Part shown: positions 45,736 to 53,913 of the stretch, piece after piece
Numbering within the stretch: position 1 is the first letter of the stretch
Layout: each line of letters begins with the position of its first letter
The notes under the pieces: generated by a model
The model's database searches: none
Told to the model about the DNA's origin: nothing
Seen by the model: only the letters and a program-made list of their open reading frames with translations
Assembly: GCF_017161405.1 (NCBI RefSeq)
Contig: NZ_CP071051.1
Span: 372,001-436,000, forward strand
DNA length: 64,000 nt
DNA from: Leucobacter sp. CX169
GTDB lineage: Bacteria > Actinomycetota > Actinomycetes > Actinomycetales > Microbacteriaceae
Direction of reading: 5' to 3'
Program-made: the position numbers and the translations under genes

Positions 45736-46335
45736 ATGAACCTTGACGACATCCTGAAGAACATCCCCGTCAGCGACATTGCCGAGAAGCTCGGGGTCGA
45801 TCAGAGCACGGCGGAGGCCGCCATTCAGCAGGCGGTGCCTGCGCTGCTCGGCGGCATGACGGTCAACGCGCAGTCGAGCGAGGGTGCGCAGAAGCTCGAG
45901 TCCGCGCTCGCCAAGCACCAGACGCCCGAGGCGAAGATCGACCTCAATGCCATCGACACCGAGGACGGCGAGAAGATCGTCGGCCACGTGTTCGGCGAGA
46001 AGAAGGGCGACGTCGTCGCGGCACTGGGCGCTCAGGCGGACGGCGGCGGCATGGGCGACATCATCGGCAAGCTTCTCCCGATGCTCGCCCCGATCGTGAT
46101 GGGCCTGCTCGCCAACAGCATGTCGAAGGGCAATGACAACAACGCCCAGGCTGAGTCCGCTGGCGGCGGCATCGGCGATCTGCTCGGCGGCCTGCTGGGC
46201 GGCGGAGACAACAACAGCAGCACGGGCGGTGGCCTGGGGGACCTGCTGGGCGGCCTACTCGGCGGCGGCAACAACAACTCGGGCGGTGGCCTGGGCGATC
46301 TCCTCGGCGGCCTCCTCGGTGGCGGCAAGAAGTAA
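45736..46335 (+). CDS. DUF937 protein with Gly-Leu repeat tail
   Basis: A 199-residue protein. Residues 1-100 match DUF937 (LDDILKNIPVSDIAEKLGVD followed by QSTAEAAIQQAVPALLGGM). The C-terminal 60 residues contain three repeats of GGGLGDLLGGLLGGG at about 143-157, 164-178 and 183-197, separated by Asn/Ser linkers. No signal peptide is visible. The function of the family is unknown; the tail could self-assemble. ATG 45736 has GAAGGAA upstream. It is a single-gene unit with its own terminator. Confidence 0.82.
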   Translation: MNLDDILKNIPVSDIAEKLGVDQSTAEAAIQQAVPALLGGMTVNAQSSEGAQKLESALAKHQTPEAKIDLNAIDTEDGEKIVGHVFGEKKGDVVAALGAQADGGGMGDIIGKLLPMLAPIVMGLLANSMSKGNDNNAQAESAGGGIGDLLGGLLGGGDNNSSTGGGLGDLLGGLLGGGNNNSGGGLGDLLGGLLGGGKK

Positions 46336-46345
46336 CACCCCTGAC

Positions 46346-46394
46346 GCCCGGGCAGGATCCGGTCGCTTCCCGCGGCCACGGATCCTGCTCGGGC
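46346..46394. terminator. Bidirectional hairpin after the DUF937 gene
   Basis: Arms 46346-46361 and 46379-46394 (GCCCGGGCAGGATCCG against CGGATCCTGCTCGGGC) match with one mismatch and are followed by TTTCGT. It lies between convergent genes and again contains the GGATCC word in both arms. Confidence 0.75.
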
Positions 46395-46435
46395 TTTCGT
46401 CTGCCCGCGGGTGCGTGCGCGGCGTGAGGTGCCGA

Positions 46436-47158
46436 TTAGCGGGTGTACCGCAGGAAGACGAAGCCCTCGTCGTCGGTGAGCGCGTGCGCGAGAACGTAGG
46501 GCCTCGCGGCTTCGCCGGCGCCCTGCAGGATGCGGCCTGAACTGCCGCCCACCAGGTGTGGTGAGACGGTCAGACAGAGTTCGTCGACCAGGTTCGCCTC
46601 GAGCAGCGCCCCGAACAGGTGGGGGCCGCCCTCAGAGAGCAGTTGCGTCAGGCCGCGTGCGGCGAGCTGATCGCGGGCGTTGGAGAGGTCGACGCGGCCG
46701 CTCGCCCCGGGGTCACACACGAGCACGTCCGCCACCGGATCGAGTGCGCGGCGCTGCTCGACGGGGGAGGCCGAGTGCGTGACCACTATTGGCCGCGCCG
46801 CGGCCTCGGTGAAGACGCCCAGTCCGGGGTCGAGCGCGAGGTCGCCGCTCACGATCACGATCGGCGGCACCGCCTCGAGGCCCCGGTCGGCCCGCCAGGC
46901 AGCATCCCTCGCGCCGGGCCGCACCCCCGCGTAGCCCTCGGAGCGCACAGTTCCGGCGCCGACCAGGATCGCGTCGCTCATCGCTCGGAGCACCTGCATG
47001 AGCCGTCGGTCGGTAACTCCGCCCAGGCCCCCGCTGTGGCCATCGACGGTGAGCGCGCCGTCGGCGCTCGAGACGAAGTTCACGCGAATGCTCGGCTCGT
47101 CGCGTCCGGCAAGCGCGTAGGCGGCGAACAGCTCCTCGCGGGTGAGCGCAGGTGTCAT
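46436..47158 (-). CDS. RibD C-terminal-type reductase (pyrimidine or dihydrofolate reductase-like)
   Basis: A 240-residue RibD_C protein of the DHFR-like fold. Motifs are SIRVNFVSSADGALTVDGHS, LRAMSDAILVGAGTVRSEGY, LTQLLSEGGPHLFGALLEAN and LTVSPHLVGG. Stand-alone actinobacterial members include mycobacterial Rv2671, reported to reduce dihydrofolate. It overlaps the FolP2-like gene (ATGA), which makes a folate- or pterin-related role attractive. That link is inference from context. A GTG at 47161 is an alternative start. Confidence 0.82.
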   Translation of the reverse strand: MTPALTREELFAAYALAGRDEPSIRVNFVSSADGALTVDGHSGGLGGVTDRRLMQVLRAMSDAILVGAGTVRSEGYAGVRPGARDAAWRADRGLEAVPPIVIVSGDLALDPGLGVFTEAAARPIVVTHSASPVEQRRALDPVADVLVCDPGASGRVDLSNARDQLAARGLTQLLSEGGPHLFGALLEANLVDELCLTVSPHLVGGSSGRILQGAGEAARPYVLAHALTDDEGFVFLRYTR

Positions 47159-48060
47159 CACTCGTTCCCCTCCGGGCGCATGTTGTGCACGAGCGCGACC
47201 GAATCGCGCCAGCCCCAGATGCTCTCGACCATGCGGGCGGCATCGACGCTCTCGCGGACGTTGTGCACGCGCAGCAGCCGTGCCCCCTGCAGCGCGCAGT
47301 ACACCGCGGCGGCGAGGGATCCGGGCAGGCGCTCGTCCCGCGCGCGCCCCAACGACTCCCCGATGAAGTCCTTGTTCGAGAGCGCGACGAGCAGCGGCAG
47401 CCCGCTATTCGCGAGTTCGCCGAGGCGCCGGGTCAGCTCAAGCGAGTGTCGAGTGTTTTTGTTCAGGTCGTGCCCCGGGTCGATGATCAGCCGCTCGCGG
47501 GGCACACCGCGAGATTCCGCGAGGGCGACCCGCTCGTCGAGAAACGCGCGGACCTCGGCCACGACGTCGTCATAGTGCGGCATCGGGAGCTGAGTGCGTG
47601 GCGACGCGCGGCTGTGCGCCACGACCAGTGTGGCGTCGCTGTCCGCGACCACGTCAGCCATTGCCGGGTCATGCACCCCGGTGGTGTCGTTGATGACGGC
47701 GGCGCCGGCGGCGATCGCCCGCCGGGCAACCTCAGGCTGGAAGGTGTCGACGCTGACGGCACCGAGCTGCGCGAGCTCGCGCACCAACGGGATGACACGC
47801 TCGCACTCCTCGTCGATCGGGAGAGGCGGGCCAGGCGCGAACCTCACGCCGCCGACGTCCACAAGATCGGCGCCGGCCTCGAACGCTGCGGCGCCCGCCG
47901 CAACGGCCGCGTCGAGCGCGAACGTCGCCCCCTGGTCGTAGAACGAGTCGGGCGTGCGGTTGACGACCGCCATCACCGCGATTCGGCGAGAGAGATCGAT
48001 ATTGCGGTCGCCAAACCGGCGAACGGGGTGCTCGATGGCCGCCTCGACTGCCGCGGTCAC
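47158..48060 (-). CDS. folP2: Dihydropteroate synthase homologue, FolP2 type
   Basis: A 300-residue TIM-barrel protein. IAVMAVVNRTPDSFYDQGAT replaces the usual NVTPDSFSDGG, and the second motif reads VDVGGVRFAPG rather than GGESTRPG; LIIDPGHDLNKNTRHSLELT replaces the DPGxGF motif. These are the hallmarks of mycobacterial FolP2, which reportedly lacks normal dihydropteroate synthase activity. The GTG start overlaps the stop of a small upstream gene, and its stop overlaps the RibD_C gene. An activity other than folate synthesis is likely but unknown. Confidence 0.85.
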   Translation of the reverse strand: MTAAVEAAIEHPVRRFGDRNIDLSRRIAVMAVVNRTPDSFYDQGATFALDAAVAAGAAAFEAGADLVDVGGVRFAPGPPLPIDEECERVIPLVRELAQLGAVSVDTFQPEVARRAIAAGAAVINDTTGVHDPAMADVVADSDATLVVAHSRASPRTQLPMPHYDDVVAEVRAFLDERVALAESRGVPRERLIIDPGHDLNKNTRHSLELTRRLGELANSGLPLLVALSNKDFIGESLGRARDERLPGSLAAAVYCALQGARLLRVHNVRESVDAARMVESIWGWRDSVALVHNMRPEGNE

Positions 48061-48263
48061 GCGTCGACCAGACGGTCGAGCGGAACGCCCGGATCAGCGA
48101 GCTCTGGGCTCACGCGCTCGTCGCCCTCGATGCGGTCGGCCGCGACGCCGGTCAGCGCGCGGGTGCCGTGCCCCTCAGTCCTGGCGAAAGTGCCCTCCGC
48201 TCGAAGCGTTTGCGCTGCTGATGCCGCGGCGACTGCGGCGCCTGCGATCACGATCTCAGACAT
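48057..48263 (-). CDS. Small unknown protein, first gene of the FolP2 unit
   Basis: A 68-residue protein beginning MSEIVIAGAAVAAASAAQTL. The start has an excellent Shine-Dalgarno sequence (GGGAGG, six to seven bases upstream), and its stop overlaps the FolP2 GTG (GTGA), so it is very probably translated. The N-terminus recalls the FAD-binding strand-turn-helix of ferredoxin-reductase-type proteins, but the glycines of GxGxxG are mostly Ala and the rest is too short for that fold. It may be a decayed fragment or a novel small partner. I do not recognise a family. Confidence 0.6.
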   Translation of the reverse strand: MSEIVIAGAAVAAASAAQTLRAEGTFARTEGHGTRALTGVAADRIEGDERVSPELADPGVPLDRLVDA

Positions 48264-48415
48264 TGTCGGCCTCCCTGTGCTCACGGTAGGACGGCGGTGT
48301 GGGGGTGTCAAGCGTGTGCGTGCAGGCGGCACTCAGCCCCGGTTTGCTCGCACTCGCGGGCCCGACGCGATTGCGCCGGACCGGAAGCGGCACATCCCAA
48401 ACCGGCCACACCGGG

Positions 48416-48421
48416 TAGACT
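48416..48421 (+). promoter_or_regulatory. Leaderless -10 element before hadA
   Basis: TAGACT ends six bases before GTG 48428, with no Shine-Dalgarno sequence. Hexamer and spacing match those before the quinone dehydrogenase at 30007. Confidence 0.5.
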
Positions 48422-48427
48422 GAGATC

Positions 48428-48886
48428 GTGTCGGTGAACCCTGAAATTCAAGGCAAGACGTACCCTCCAACGCGGCCCTATCTGGTCGGTCGCGAGAAGG
48501 TGCGTGAGTTTGCGCGCGCGGTGATGAGTGAGTCACCCGTCCACTACGACGTGGTCGCGGCGCAGCACGCGGGCTACCCCGATGTGGTCGCTCCGCCGAC
48601 CTTCGCGGTCGTGGTGCAGGAGTTCACGCTGCAGCAGCTGCTCGCCGACCCGTCGGCCGGCGTTGACTTCACTCGTGTGGTGCACGGCGATCAGCGCTTC
48701 ACCTACACGCGCCCCATCGTGGCGGGCGACGAGCTGTTTGCTCGGCTCACCATTGCCGCGGTCAAGCAGCTCGGCGGCCACTCGATGGTGACTGCCTCGA
48801 GCGATATTCGCGACGCCACCGGCGCGCACGTCGTCACCGCGATTTCCACGCTCGTGGTGCGCGGCGCTGAGGAGGACGCGGCATGA
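48428..48886 (+). CDS. MaoC-like dehydratase, HadA-type subunit
   Basis: A 152-residue hot-dog-fold protein. YLVGREKVREFARAV, the substrate segment DVVAPPTFAVVVQEFTLQQL, VVHGDQRFTYTRPIVAGDEL and VTASSDIRDATGAHVVTAIS match the FAS1-like dehydratase (HadA) half. It lacks the catalytic Asp-His dyad that sits in the HadB partner. It overlaps the next gene by four bases. The complex would dehydrate 3-hydroxyacyl thioesters; in this lineage the exact pathway is unclear. Confidence 0.87.
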   Translation: MSVNPEIQGKTYPPTRPYLVGREKVREFARAVMSESPVHYDVVAAQHAGYPDVVAPPTFAVVVQEFTLQQLLADPSAGVDFTRVVHGDQRFTYTRPIVAGDELFARLTIAAVKQLGGHSMVTASSDIRDATGAHVVTAISTLVVRGAEEDAA

Positions 48887-49323
48887 GCATTGCACCCAAG
48901 TTCGACGCCCTCGTCATCGGCGAGGTCATCGTCGACCGCGAACTCCACTTCACCCGCGACCGTCTGGTGCGGTATGCCGGGGCCTCGGGGGACTTCAACC
49001 CCATTCACTACCGCGACGACGTCGCGCAGTCCGTCGGCCTGCCCGGCGTGCTTGCCCACGGCATGCTCACGATGGGCGCCGCGGCATCGCCCGTGCTCGA
49101 CTGGCTGGGCGGCCAGGGCAGCGTCGTTGATTACCAGGTCCGCTTCACGCGGCCGGTGCCGGTCGACGCCGACGGCGGGGCGACCGTGCGCGTCACCGCG
49201 ACCGTCGGAACAGTCGACGCTGAGGCACAGACGGCCAGGATCGACCTGCGGGTCGTCTTCGCCGATCAGACCGTGCTCGGCAAGTCGCAGCTCGTCCTCG
49301 CCTTCGCCCCGCACTCGGCGTAG
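48883..49323 (+). CDS. MaoC-like dehydratase, HadB-type catalytic subunit
   Basis: A 146-residue hot-dog-fold protein. The hydratase-2 motif YAGASGDFNPIHYRDDVAQS carries the catalytic Asp and His, followed by GLPGVLAHGMLTMG. It overlaps hadA and ends directly before murB. The hadA-hadB-murB order is conserved in many actinobacteria, which supports the assignment. Confidence 0.9.
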   Translation: MSIAPKFDALVIGEVIVDRELHFTRDRLVRYAGASGDFNPIHYRDDVAQSVGLPGVLAHGMLTMGAAASPVLDWLGGQGSVVDYQVRFTRPVPVDADGGATVRVTATVGTVDAEAQTARIDLRVVFADQTVLGKSQLVLAFAPHSA

Positions 49324-50490
49324 GTGACGATGACGGATCAGGACCTGTTGAACCTGGAGCGCGCCCCGAGGCTCAGCGAACTCACGACCCTGCGGGTCGG
49401 CGGACCGGCCGAGCGCGTGCTCGAGGCGCAGACCTCGGACGATCTCGTTCGCCTCGCCCAACAGCTCTGGGCCGAGGGCGAGGACTGGCTGCTGCTCGGC
49501 GGCGGCTCGAACACGGTGGTCGCCGATGAGGGTTACCCCGGCTCGGTGCTGCTCGTGCGCAGCTCGGGCATCGAGCTAGTGGCGGGCGGTGTGCCCGACG
49601 GCATGGTTCGGCTGCGCGTGCAGGCGGGGCACGACTGGGACTCGCTCGTCGAGGCTTGTGTCGAGCGCGGTTGGTCCGGTCTCGAGGCGCTTTCCGGGAT
49701 CCCGGGCCGTGCCGGCGCGGCCCCGGTGCAGAACATCGGCGCCTACGGCCAGGAGCTCTCGGACGCCCTGCACTCGATCACCTTCCTCGACCGGGTGTCG
49801 GGCGAGGTGCGCCGCATCGCGGCCGCCGACCTCGAGCTCGGGTACCGCACCTCGGCGATCAAACAGGGTCTCGAGGGCGTCGTGCTCTCGATCGACGTGC
49901 AGCTCACCGAGAACCGTGATGTACCGAACCCCATGAGCGCCCCGATCGCGTACGGCCAGCTCGCTGACGCGCTCGGCGTGACGATCGGCCAGCGGGTCTC
50001 GATCCGTGAGCTACGACGCACGGTGCTGCGCTTGCGCGCGTCAAAGGGCATGGTGCTCGACGACAGCGACCACGACACGTGGAGCGCCGGCTCGTTCTTC
50101 ACCAACCCGATCGTGTCGGAGCGGTTCGCGCGCACCCTCCCGGCGAACGCCCCGCGCTTCCCGATCGCCGACCCGGTTCCGGCGCCCGCCGTGACGAGCC
50201 TCGACGAGCTCGCCGCTGGTGTGCCGCTGCGGGTGCCCGAGCCCGAGCCGCCGCACCTGGTCAAGCTTTCGGCGGCCTGGCTGATCGAGCACTCCGGCAT
50301 CTCGCGCGGCTATCGGCTGCCCGGTTCGGGCGCCGCAATCTCGTCCAAGCACACGCTCGCCCTCACCAACCAGGGAAATGCGACGGCGGCGGACGTGGCG
50401 CAGCTTGCCCGCCTCGTCGTGCAGCGCGTGCAGTCGGAGTTCGGCGTCGTGCTGGTGCCCGAGCCGAACCTGTTTGGGATCGAGCTCTAG
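49324..50490 (+). CDS. murB: UDP-N-acetylenolpyruvoylglucosamine reductase
   Basis: A 388-residue flavoprotein that makes UDP-MurNAc for peptidoglycan. FAD-binding LLLGGGSNTVVADEGYPG is at about residues 57-74; the substrate motif SGIPGRAGAAPVQNIGAYGQ, the catalytic Ser region SAGSFFTNPIV and C-terminal KHTLALTNQGNATAADV and EPNLFG are present. The GTG at 49324 or the ATG at 49330 may be used. Third gene of the hadA-hadB-murB unit. Confidence 0.96.
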   Translation: MTMTDQDLLNLERAPRLSELTTLRVGGPAERVLEAQTSDDLVRLAQQLWAEGEDWLLLGGGSNTVVADEGYPGSVLLVRSSGIELVAGGVPDGMVRLRVQAGHDWDSLVEACVERGWSGLEALSGIPGRAGAAPVQNIGAYGQELSDALHSITFLDRVSGEVRRIAAADLELGYRTSAIKQGLEGVVLSIDVQLTENRDVPNPMSAPIAYGQLADALGVTIGQRVSIRELRRTVLRLRASKGMVLDDSDHDTWSAGSFFTNPIVSERFARTLPANAPRFPIADPVPAPAVTSLDELAAGVPLRVPEPEPPHLVKLSAAWLIEHSGISRGYRLPGSGAAISSKHTLALTNQGNATAADVAQLARLVVQRVQSEFGVVLVPEPNLFGIEL

Positions 50491-50510
50491 CTCGAGCTCG
50501 TGCGGCTGCC

Positions 50511-51851
50511 CTACGCCAGCCGGTCGAGCGCGCCCCGCAGGTCGCGGATCAGGTCGTCCGGAGACTCCAGGCCGACCGACAAGCGCAGCAGGCCCTGCTC
50601 GATGCCGAGCCGCTCGTTCGTCTCGTTGTCGAACGACGCGTGCGTCGACGTGCGCGGGTGCAGGATCATCGAGCGGGTGTCGCCGATGCCGGTCATGCGC
50701 GAGAACACGCGCACGCCGTTGAACACCTCGCGGGCGCCGTCCACGCCCCCGCGCACGGTCACGCCGAACACCGATCCGGTGCGGCCCGCATAATCCCGCT
50801 GGGCGAGAGCGTGCAGCGGATGCTCCGGCAAGCCGGCGTAGTGCACGGCCTCGACCTCGGGCTGCTCGGCGAGCCAGGCGGCGATCGTGAGCGTGGAATC
50901 GACGTGGCGCTCCATCCGCAGTGACAGCGTCTCGAGGCCCTGGTGCAGCAGGAACCCGTTGAAGGGCGAGAGGCTCGGGCCGATGTCGTTGACGACGGCC
51001 TCGCGCGCGGCCTGCGCATAGGCGGCGTCGCCGAAGCGGTCGCGCAGCGAGCGCACGCCCGGCCGCGGGGCCCGCGTGACGAGCGGGTAGCGGTCACCGG
51101 TCGCGTCCCAGTCGAAGCTTCCGCCGTCGACGATGATGCCCGAGACCGCGGCGCCGTTGCCGGTGAGGAACTTCGTGCTCGAGTGCACGACGATGTTCGC
51201 CCCGTGCTCGATCGGGCGAATGAGCGCCGGGGTGCCCACCGTGTTGTCGACGACGAGGGGCAGGCCGTGCCGACGCGCCACCTCCGCGATGCGCGACAGG
51301 TCGGTGATGTCGCCGAGCGGGTTCGGTACGGTCTCGGTGTAGATCGCGCGGGTCTGGGGCGTGATCGCGCGCTCCCACTCGGCGTCATCAGCCGAGTCCC
51401 AGACGTACGACACGTCGATCCCGAACCGACGAAAACTGCGCCCGAACAGGATCCGGGTGCCGCCGTAAATCGAGGCGGTCGAGACGATGTGCTCGCCAGC
51501 CCCGGCGAGCGCGAAGAGCGCCGCGCTGATAGCGGCCTGCCCGGACGAGACGGCGACGGCCGCGACCCCGCCCTCGAGCGAGGCGAGGCGGCGCTCGGCC
51601 ACGGCGTTCGTCGGATTGCCCTGGCGCGAGTAGATCGGGCCGCGGGAGTCCCCGCTGAAGCGGGCGGCGCCGTCGTCGAAGTCGTCGAAGACGTAGCCCG
51701 CCGAGAGCGCGATCGGCGGCACGCGCAGGCCGTGCGCGGGGTCGGGCTCCGCGCCGGCGTGCACCTGGCGGGTCTCGAAGGCGTACCCGTCCCAGTCGTG
51801 TTCGGGGCTCAATGCGCTGGCGGGCCGGGTGGCCTCGGTGACGGTGCTCAT
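50511..51851 (-). CDS. metY: O-acetylhomoserine (thiol)-lyase family enzyme
   Basis: A 446-residue PLP enzyme of the Cys/Met metabolism family, expected to form homocysteine from O-acetylhomoserine and sulfide. It has YSRQGNPTNAVAERRLASLE, the Lys-bearing VVHSSTKFLTGNGAAVSGII and FNGFLLHQGLETLSLRMERH, in the MetY order. ATG 51851 overlaps the upstream malY-like stop (ATGA), so both are translated together. Length is normal. Confidence 0.92.
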   Translation of the reverse strand: MSTVTEATRPASALSPEHDWDGYAFETRQVHAGAEPDPAHGLRVPPIALSAGYVFDDFDDGAARFSGDSRGPIYSRQGNPTNAVAERRLASLEGGVAAVAVSSGQAAISAALFALAGAGEHIVSTASIYGGTRILFGRSFRRFGIDVSYVWDSADDAEWERAITPQTRAIYTETVPNPLGDITDLSRIAEVARRHGLPLVVDNTVGTPALIRPIEHGANIVVHSSTKFLTGNGAAVSGIIVDGGSFDWDATGDRYPLVTRAPRPGVRSLRDRFGDAAYAQAAREAVVNDIGPSLSPFNGFLLHQGLETLSLRMERHVDSTLTIAAWLAEQPEVEAVHYAGLPEHPLHALAQRDYAGRTGSVFGVTVRGGVDGAREVFNGVRVFSRMTGIGDTRSMILHPRTSTHASFDNETNERLGIEQGLLRLSVGLESPDDLIRDLRGALDRLA

Positions 51852-53092
51852 GCGGATGCTCCCGGGGGAATCGGTGACGGGGTCGTGCCTGCGGCGACCC
51901 GGGCGATCCGTTCGATCGCCTCTCGCAGGGTCTCCGGGGCGCAGGCGACGTTGATGCGCACAAAGCCGCGGCCCGGGGCGCCGAAATCGGCGCCGTCGCC
52001 GAGGGCCACCTTCCCCTCTGACAGGATCCTGCCGTGGGGGTTGTCGCCGAAGCCGGCCGCTCGCAGGTCCACCCAGGCGAGGTACCCGGCGCGGGGCCGC
52101 ACGAAGTGGGCCGCCGGGAGGTGCTCGGTGAGGAGGCGCTCGAGCAGGTCGAGGTTCGCGGTGATCTGGTCGATCGTGCTGTCGAGCCAGCCGCGGGCAT
52201 CGCGGAACGCGGCGGTGTTTGCGTGCAGCCCCAGGATGCTCGCGCGGAAGGGGACCTCCGGCGGCAAGGCTCGGATGACCGCGTCGCTCGCCTCGTCTGA
52301 GGCCACCATGACCGAGCACTTCGTGCCCGCGAGGTTCCAGCCCTTGCTCGCCGAGGTCACCGTGATGGACGGGGTGGCGGCGCGGGCCGCGATCGGGGCG
52401 AACGGGATGAACGTCTCGCCGGGGTGGGTGAGCGGTGCGTGGATCTCGTCGGAGATAACGAACACGTTGTGGCGTGTGGCGAGCTCGGCCAGCGCCGTCA
52501 GCTCATCGGCGGTGTGCAGCAGCCCGTGAGGGTTGTGCGGGTTGCACAGCAGGATCCCGTCGAGCCCGCCCAGGCCGTCCGCGTCGGCGGCCGAGCGTTC
52601 GAGGGCCGCGAGGTCGAGGCGCACCGCGCCTGGTTCGGCGCCGGCGGGCTGGGCCAGCGGGATCTCGACGATCTCGATCGGGAGCTCCTCGAGCATTTCG
52701 AAGAACGAGGGGTAGACCGGGGTAGTGACGGCGATGCGGCCGCCAGCCGCGGGGAGCACGTGCCGGAAGGTCTCGACGATGCCGACGCTCACGTCGGTGG
52801 TGACGTGGACGTGCGCCGGGTCGACGTCCCAGCCCCACCGGTCGCGCGCGAAGTAGGCGAAGGCCGGCGCGAGCGGGCCCGCGTCGCCGATGTAGCCAAA
52901 GTCGGATGCGTTCACGCGCTCGATCAGGGTCTCGCGCACCTCGGCCGCGACCTCGAAGTCCATCTCCGCTACGAACAGCGGCAGCACGTCCGCGGGGTAG
53001 CGGGTCCACTTCACGCTCGTGCGGTCCCGGCGCAGCTGCGCGGGCGTGGGGATGGTACAGCCGGGTTCGGCGGAGGTGGTGGCGCTGCTCAT
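51848..53092 (-). CDS. MalY/PatB-type aminotransferase or cystathionine beta-lyase
   Basis: A 414-residue fold-type I PLP protein. LPLFVAEMDFEVAAEVRETL near the N-terminus, LCNPHNPHGLLHTADELTAL, VFVISDEIHAPLTHPGETFI and the PLP-Lys motif TVTSASKGWNLAGTKCSVMV match MalY/PatB C-S lyases. First gene of a two-gene unit with metY, fitting methionine and homocysteine metabolism. No regulator is adjacent. Confidence 0.9.
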   Translation of the reverse strand: MSSATTSAEPGCTIPTPAQLRRDRTSVKWTRYPADVLPLFVAEMDFEVAAEVRETLIERVNASDFGYIGDAGPLAPAFAYFARDRWGWDVDPAHVHVTTDVSVGIVETFRHVLPAAGGRIAVTTPVYPSFFEMLEELPIEIVEIPLAQPAGAEPGAVRLDLAALERSAADADGLGGLDGILLCNPHNPHGLLHTADELTALAELATRHNVFVISDEIHAPLTHPGETFIPFAPIAARAATPSITVTSASKGWNLAGTKCSVMVASDEASDAVIRALPPEVPFRASILGLHANTAAFRDARGWLDSTIDQITANLDLLERLLTEHLPAAHFVRPRAGYLAWVDLRAAGFGDNPHGRILSEGKVALGDGADFGAPGRGFVRINVACAPETLREAIERIARVAAGTTPSPIPPGASA

Positions 53093-53260
53093 GGCTCTAT
53101 GGTGCTCCGCGGCCTGGGTGCGCGCCAGCGGCCAGGTAAGCGGGCGTCACACTTCGGTGCTGCTCGCATGCCATAGACCATTGACAGGATTCCCCATAGT
53201 TGTTGAGATGAGCTACAGCTCGGTGCTCTGTTGCGCCCTGCTTGAGCGAGGGAGCCCAAC

Positions 53261-53848
53261 TTGGACGCGAAGCCGAAGGCGTGGATTCCTCTGGTCGCGG
53301 TACTCGCGGTTAGCGCGGCGCTGATCGGGGCGATCGCGGTGACTCTTCCGACTGCCCGATACCAGGGCCTGGTATGGAACAACCATGGGATGACTCCCGA
53401 CCTTGCCCTGCTGAACGAGCCCAGGACCGCCACGGATGAGCCGCCCGCGTACCTCGTTGAACACTTGGACCCCGCGGATCCGTCGCGCTACGTCGCAGAT
53501 AGTGTTCGACACTTGGGCGAGTATGAAGGAGTGAGCCTCTGGGCCGCGCGCACTGCGGACGGCAACGTCTGCTTCGTGGCGAGCACGGCCGACAAGGGTG
53601 CAGGGGGCAGCTGCGGCTCGATTCGCCTGTTCAATCAGAGCGGATCTGGTCTGGGCTACTCGGGCATTTCAGACAGGCCGATGCTCATCGCGGCTCTCGT
53701 CCCGGACCGTGCGCTGCCCGATGAGGCGACGGGACTGGAACGGCCTTTCCCAGGGGTAGTGGTCGTGCCAGAGGGGACGAAACGGGGCACAGTGCTCGAG
53801 GTGCCGGTGATGCGTGGAACCCCGATCCCGGTACACGTGTTCCAGTAA
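53261..53848 (+). CDS. Hypothetical secreted or membrane-anchored protein
   Basis: A 195-residue protein starting at TTG 53261, seven bases after GAGGGAG. Residues 8-27 (WIPLVAVLAVSAALIGAIAV) form one membrane segment; the rest is extracytoplasmic, with two cysteines in GNVCFVAS and GGSCGSIRL that could form a disulfide. No known family is recognised; the shape resembles small anchored proteins found in Microbacteriaceae. It stands alone, upstream of the IS element. Confidence 0.65.
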   Translation: MDAKPKAWIPLVAVLAVSAALIGAIAVTLPTARYQGLVWNNHGMTPDLALLNEPRTATDEPPAYLVEHLDPADPSRYVADSVRHLGEYEGVSLWAARTADGNVCFVASTADKGAGGSCGSIRLFNQSGSGLGYSGISDRPMLIAALVPDRALPDEATGLERPFPGVVVVPEGTKRGTVLEVPVMRGTPIPVHVFQ

Positions 53849-53883
53849 CGGCTCGCCGCCCTCAATCTCGCCGCTTCCCTCAT

Positions 53884-53913
53884 CGAGGCGTCGCAATCTG
53901 CTGCTTCAGCTAC
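53884..53913. repeat. Long palindromic repeat copy C, left half
   Basis: The left arm (53884-53907) is identical over 24 bases to copy A. The loop then reads AGCTAC up to the insertion sequence, the TAC being the target duplication. The right half resumes at 55202. Confidence 0.85.
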
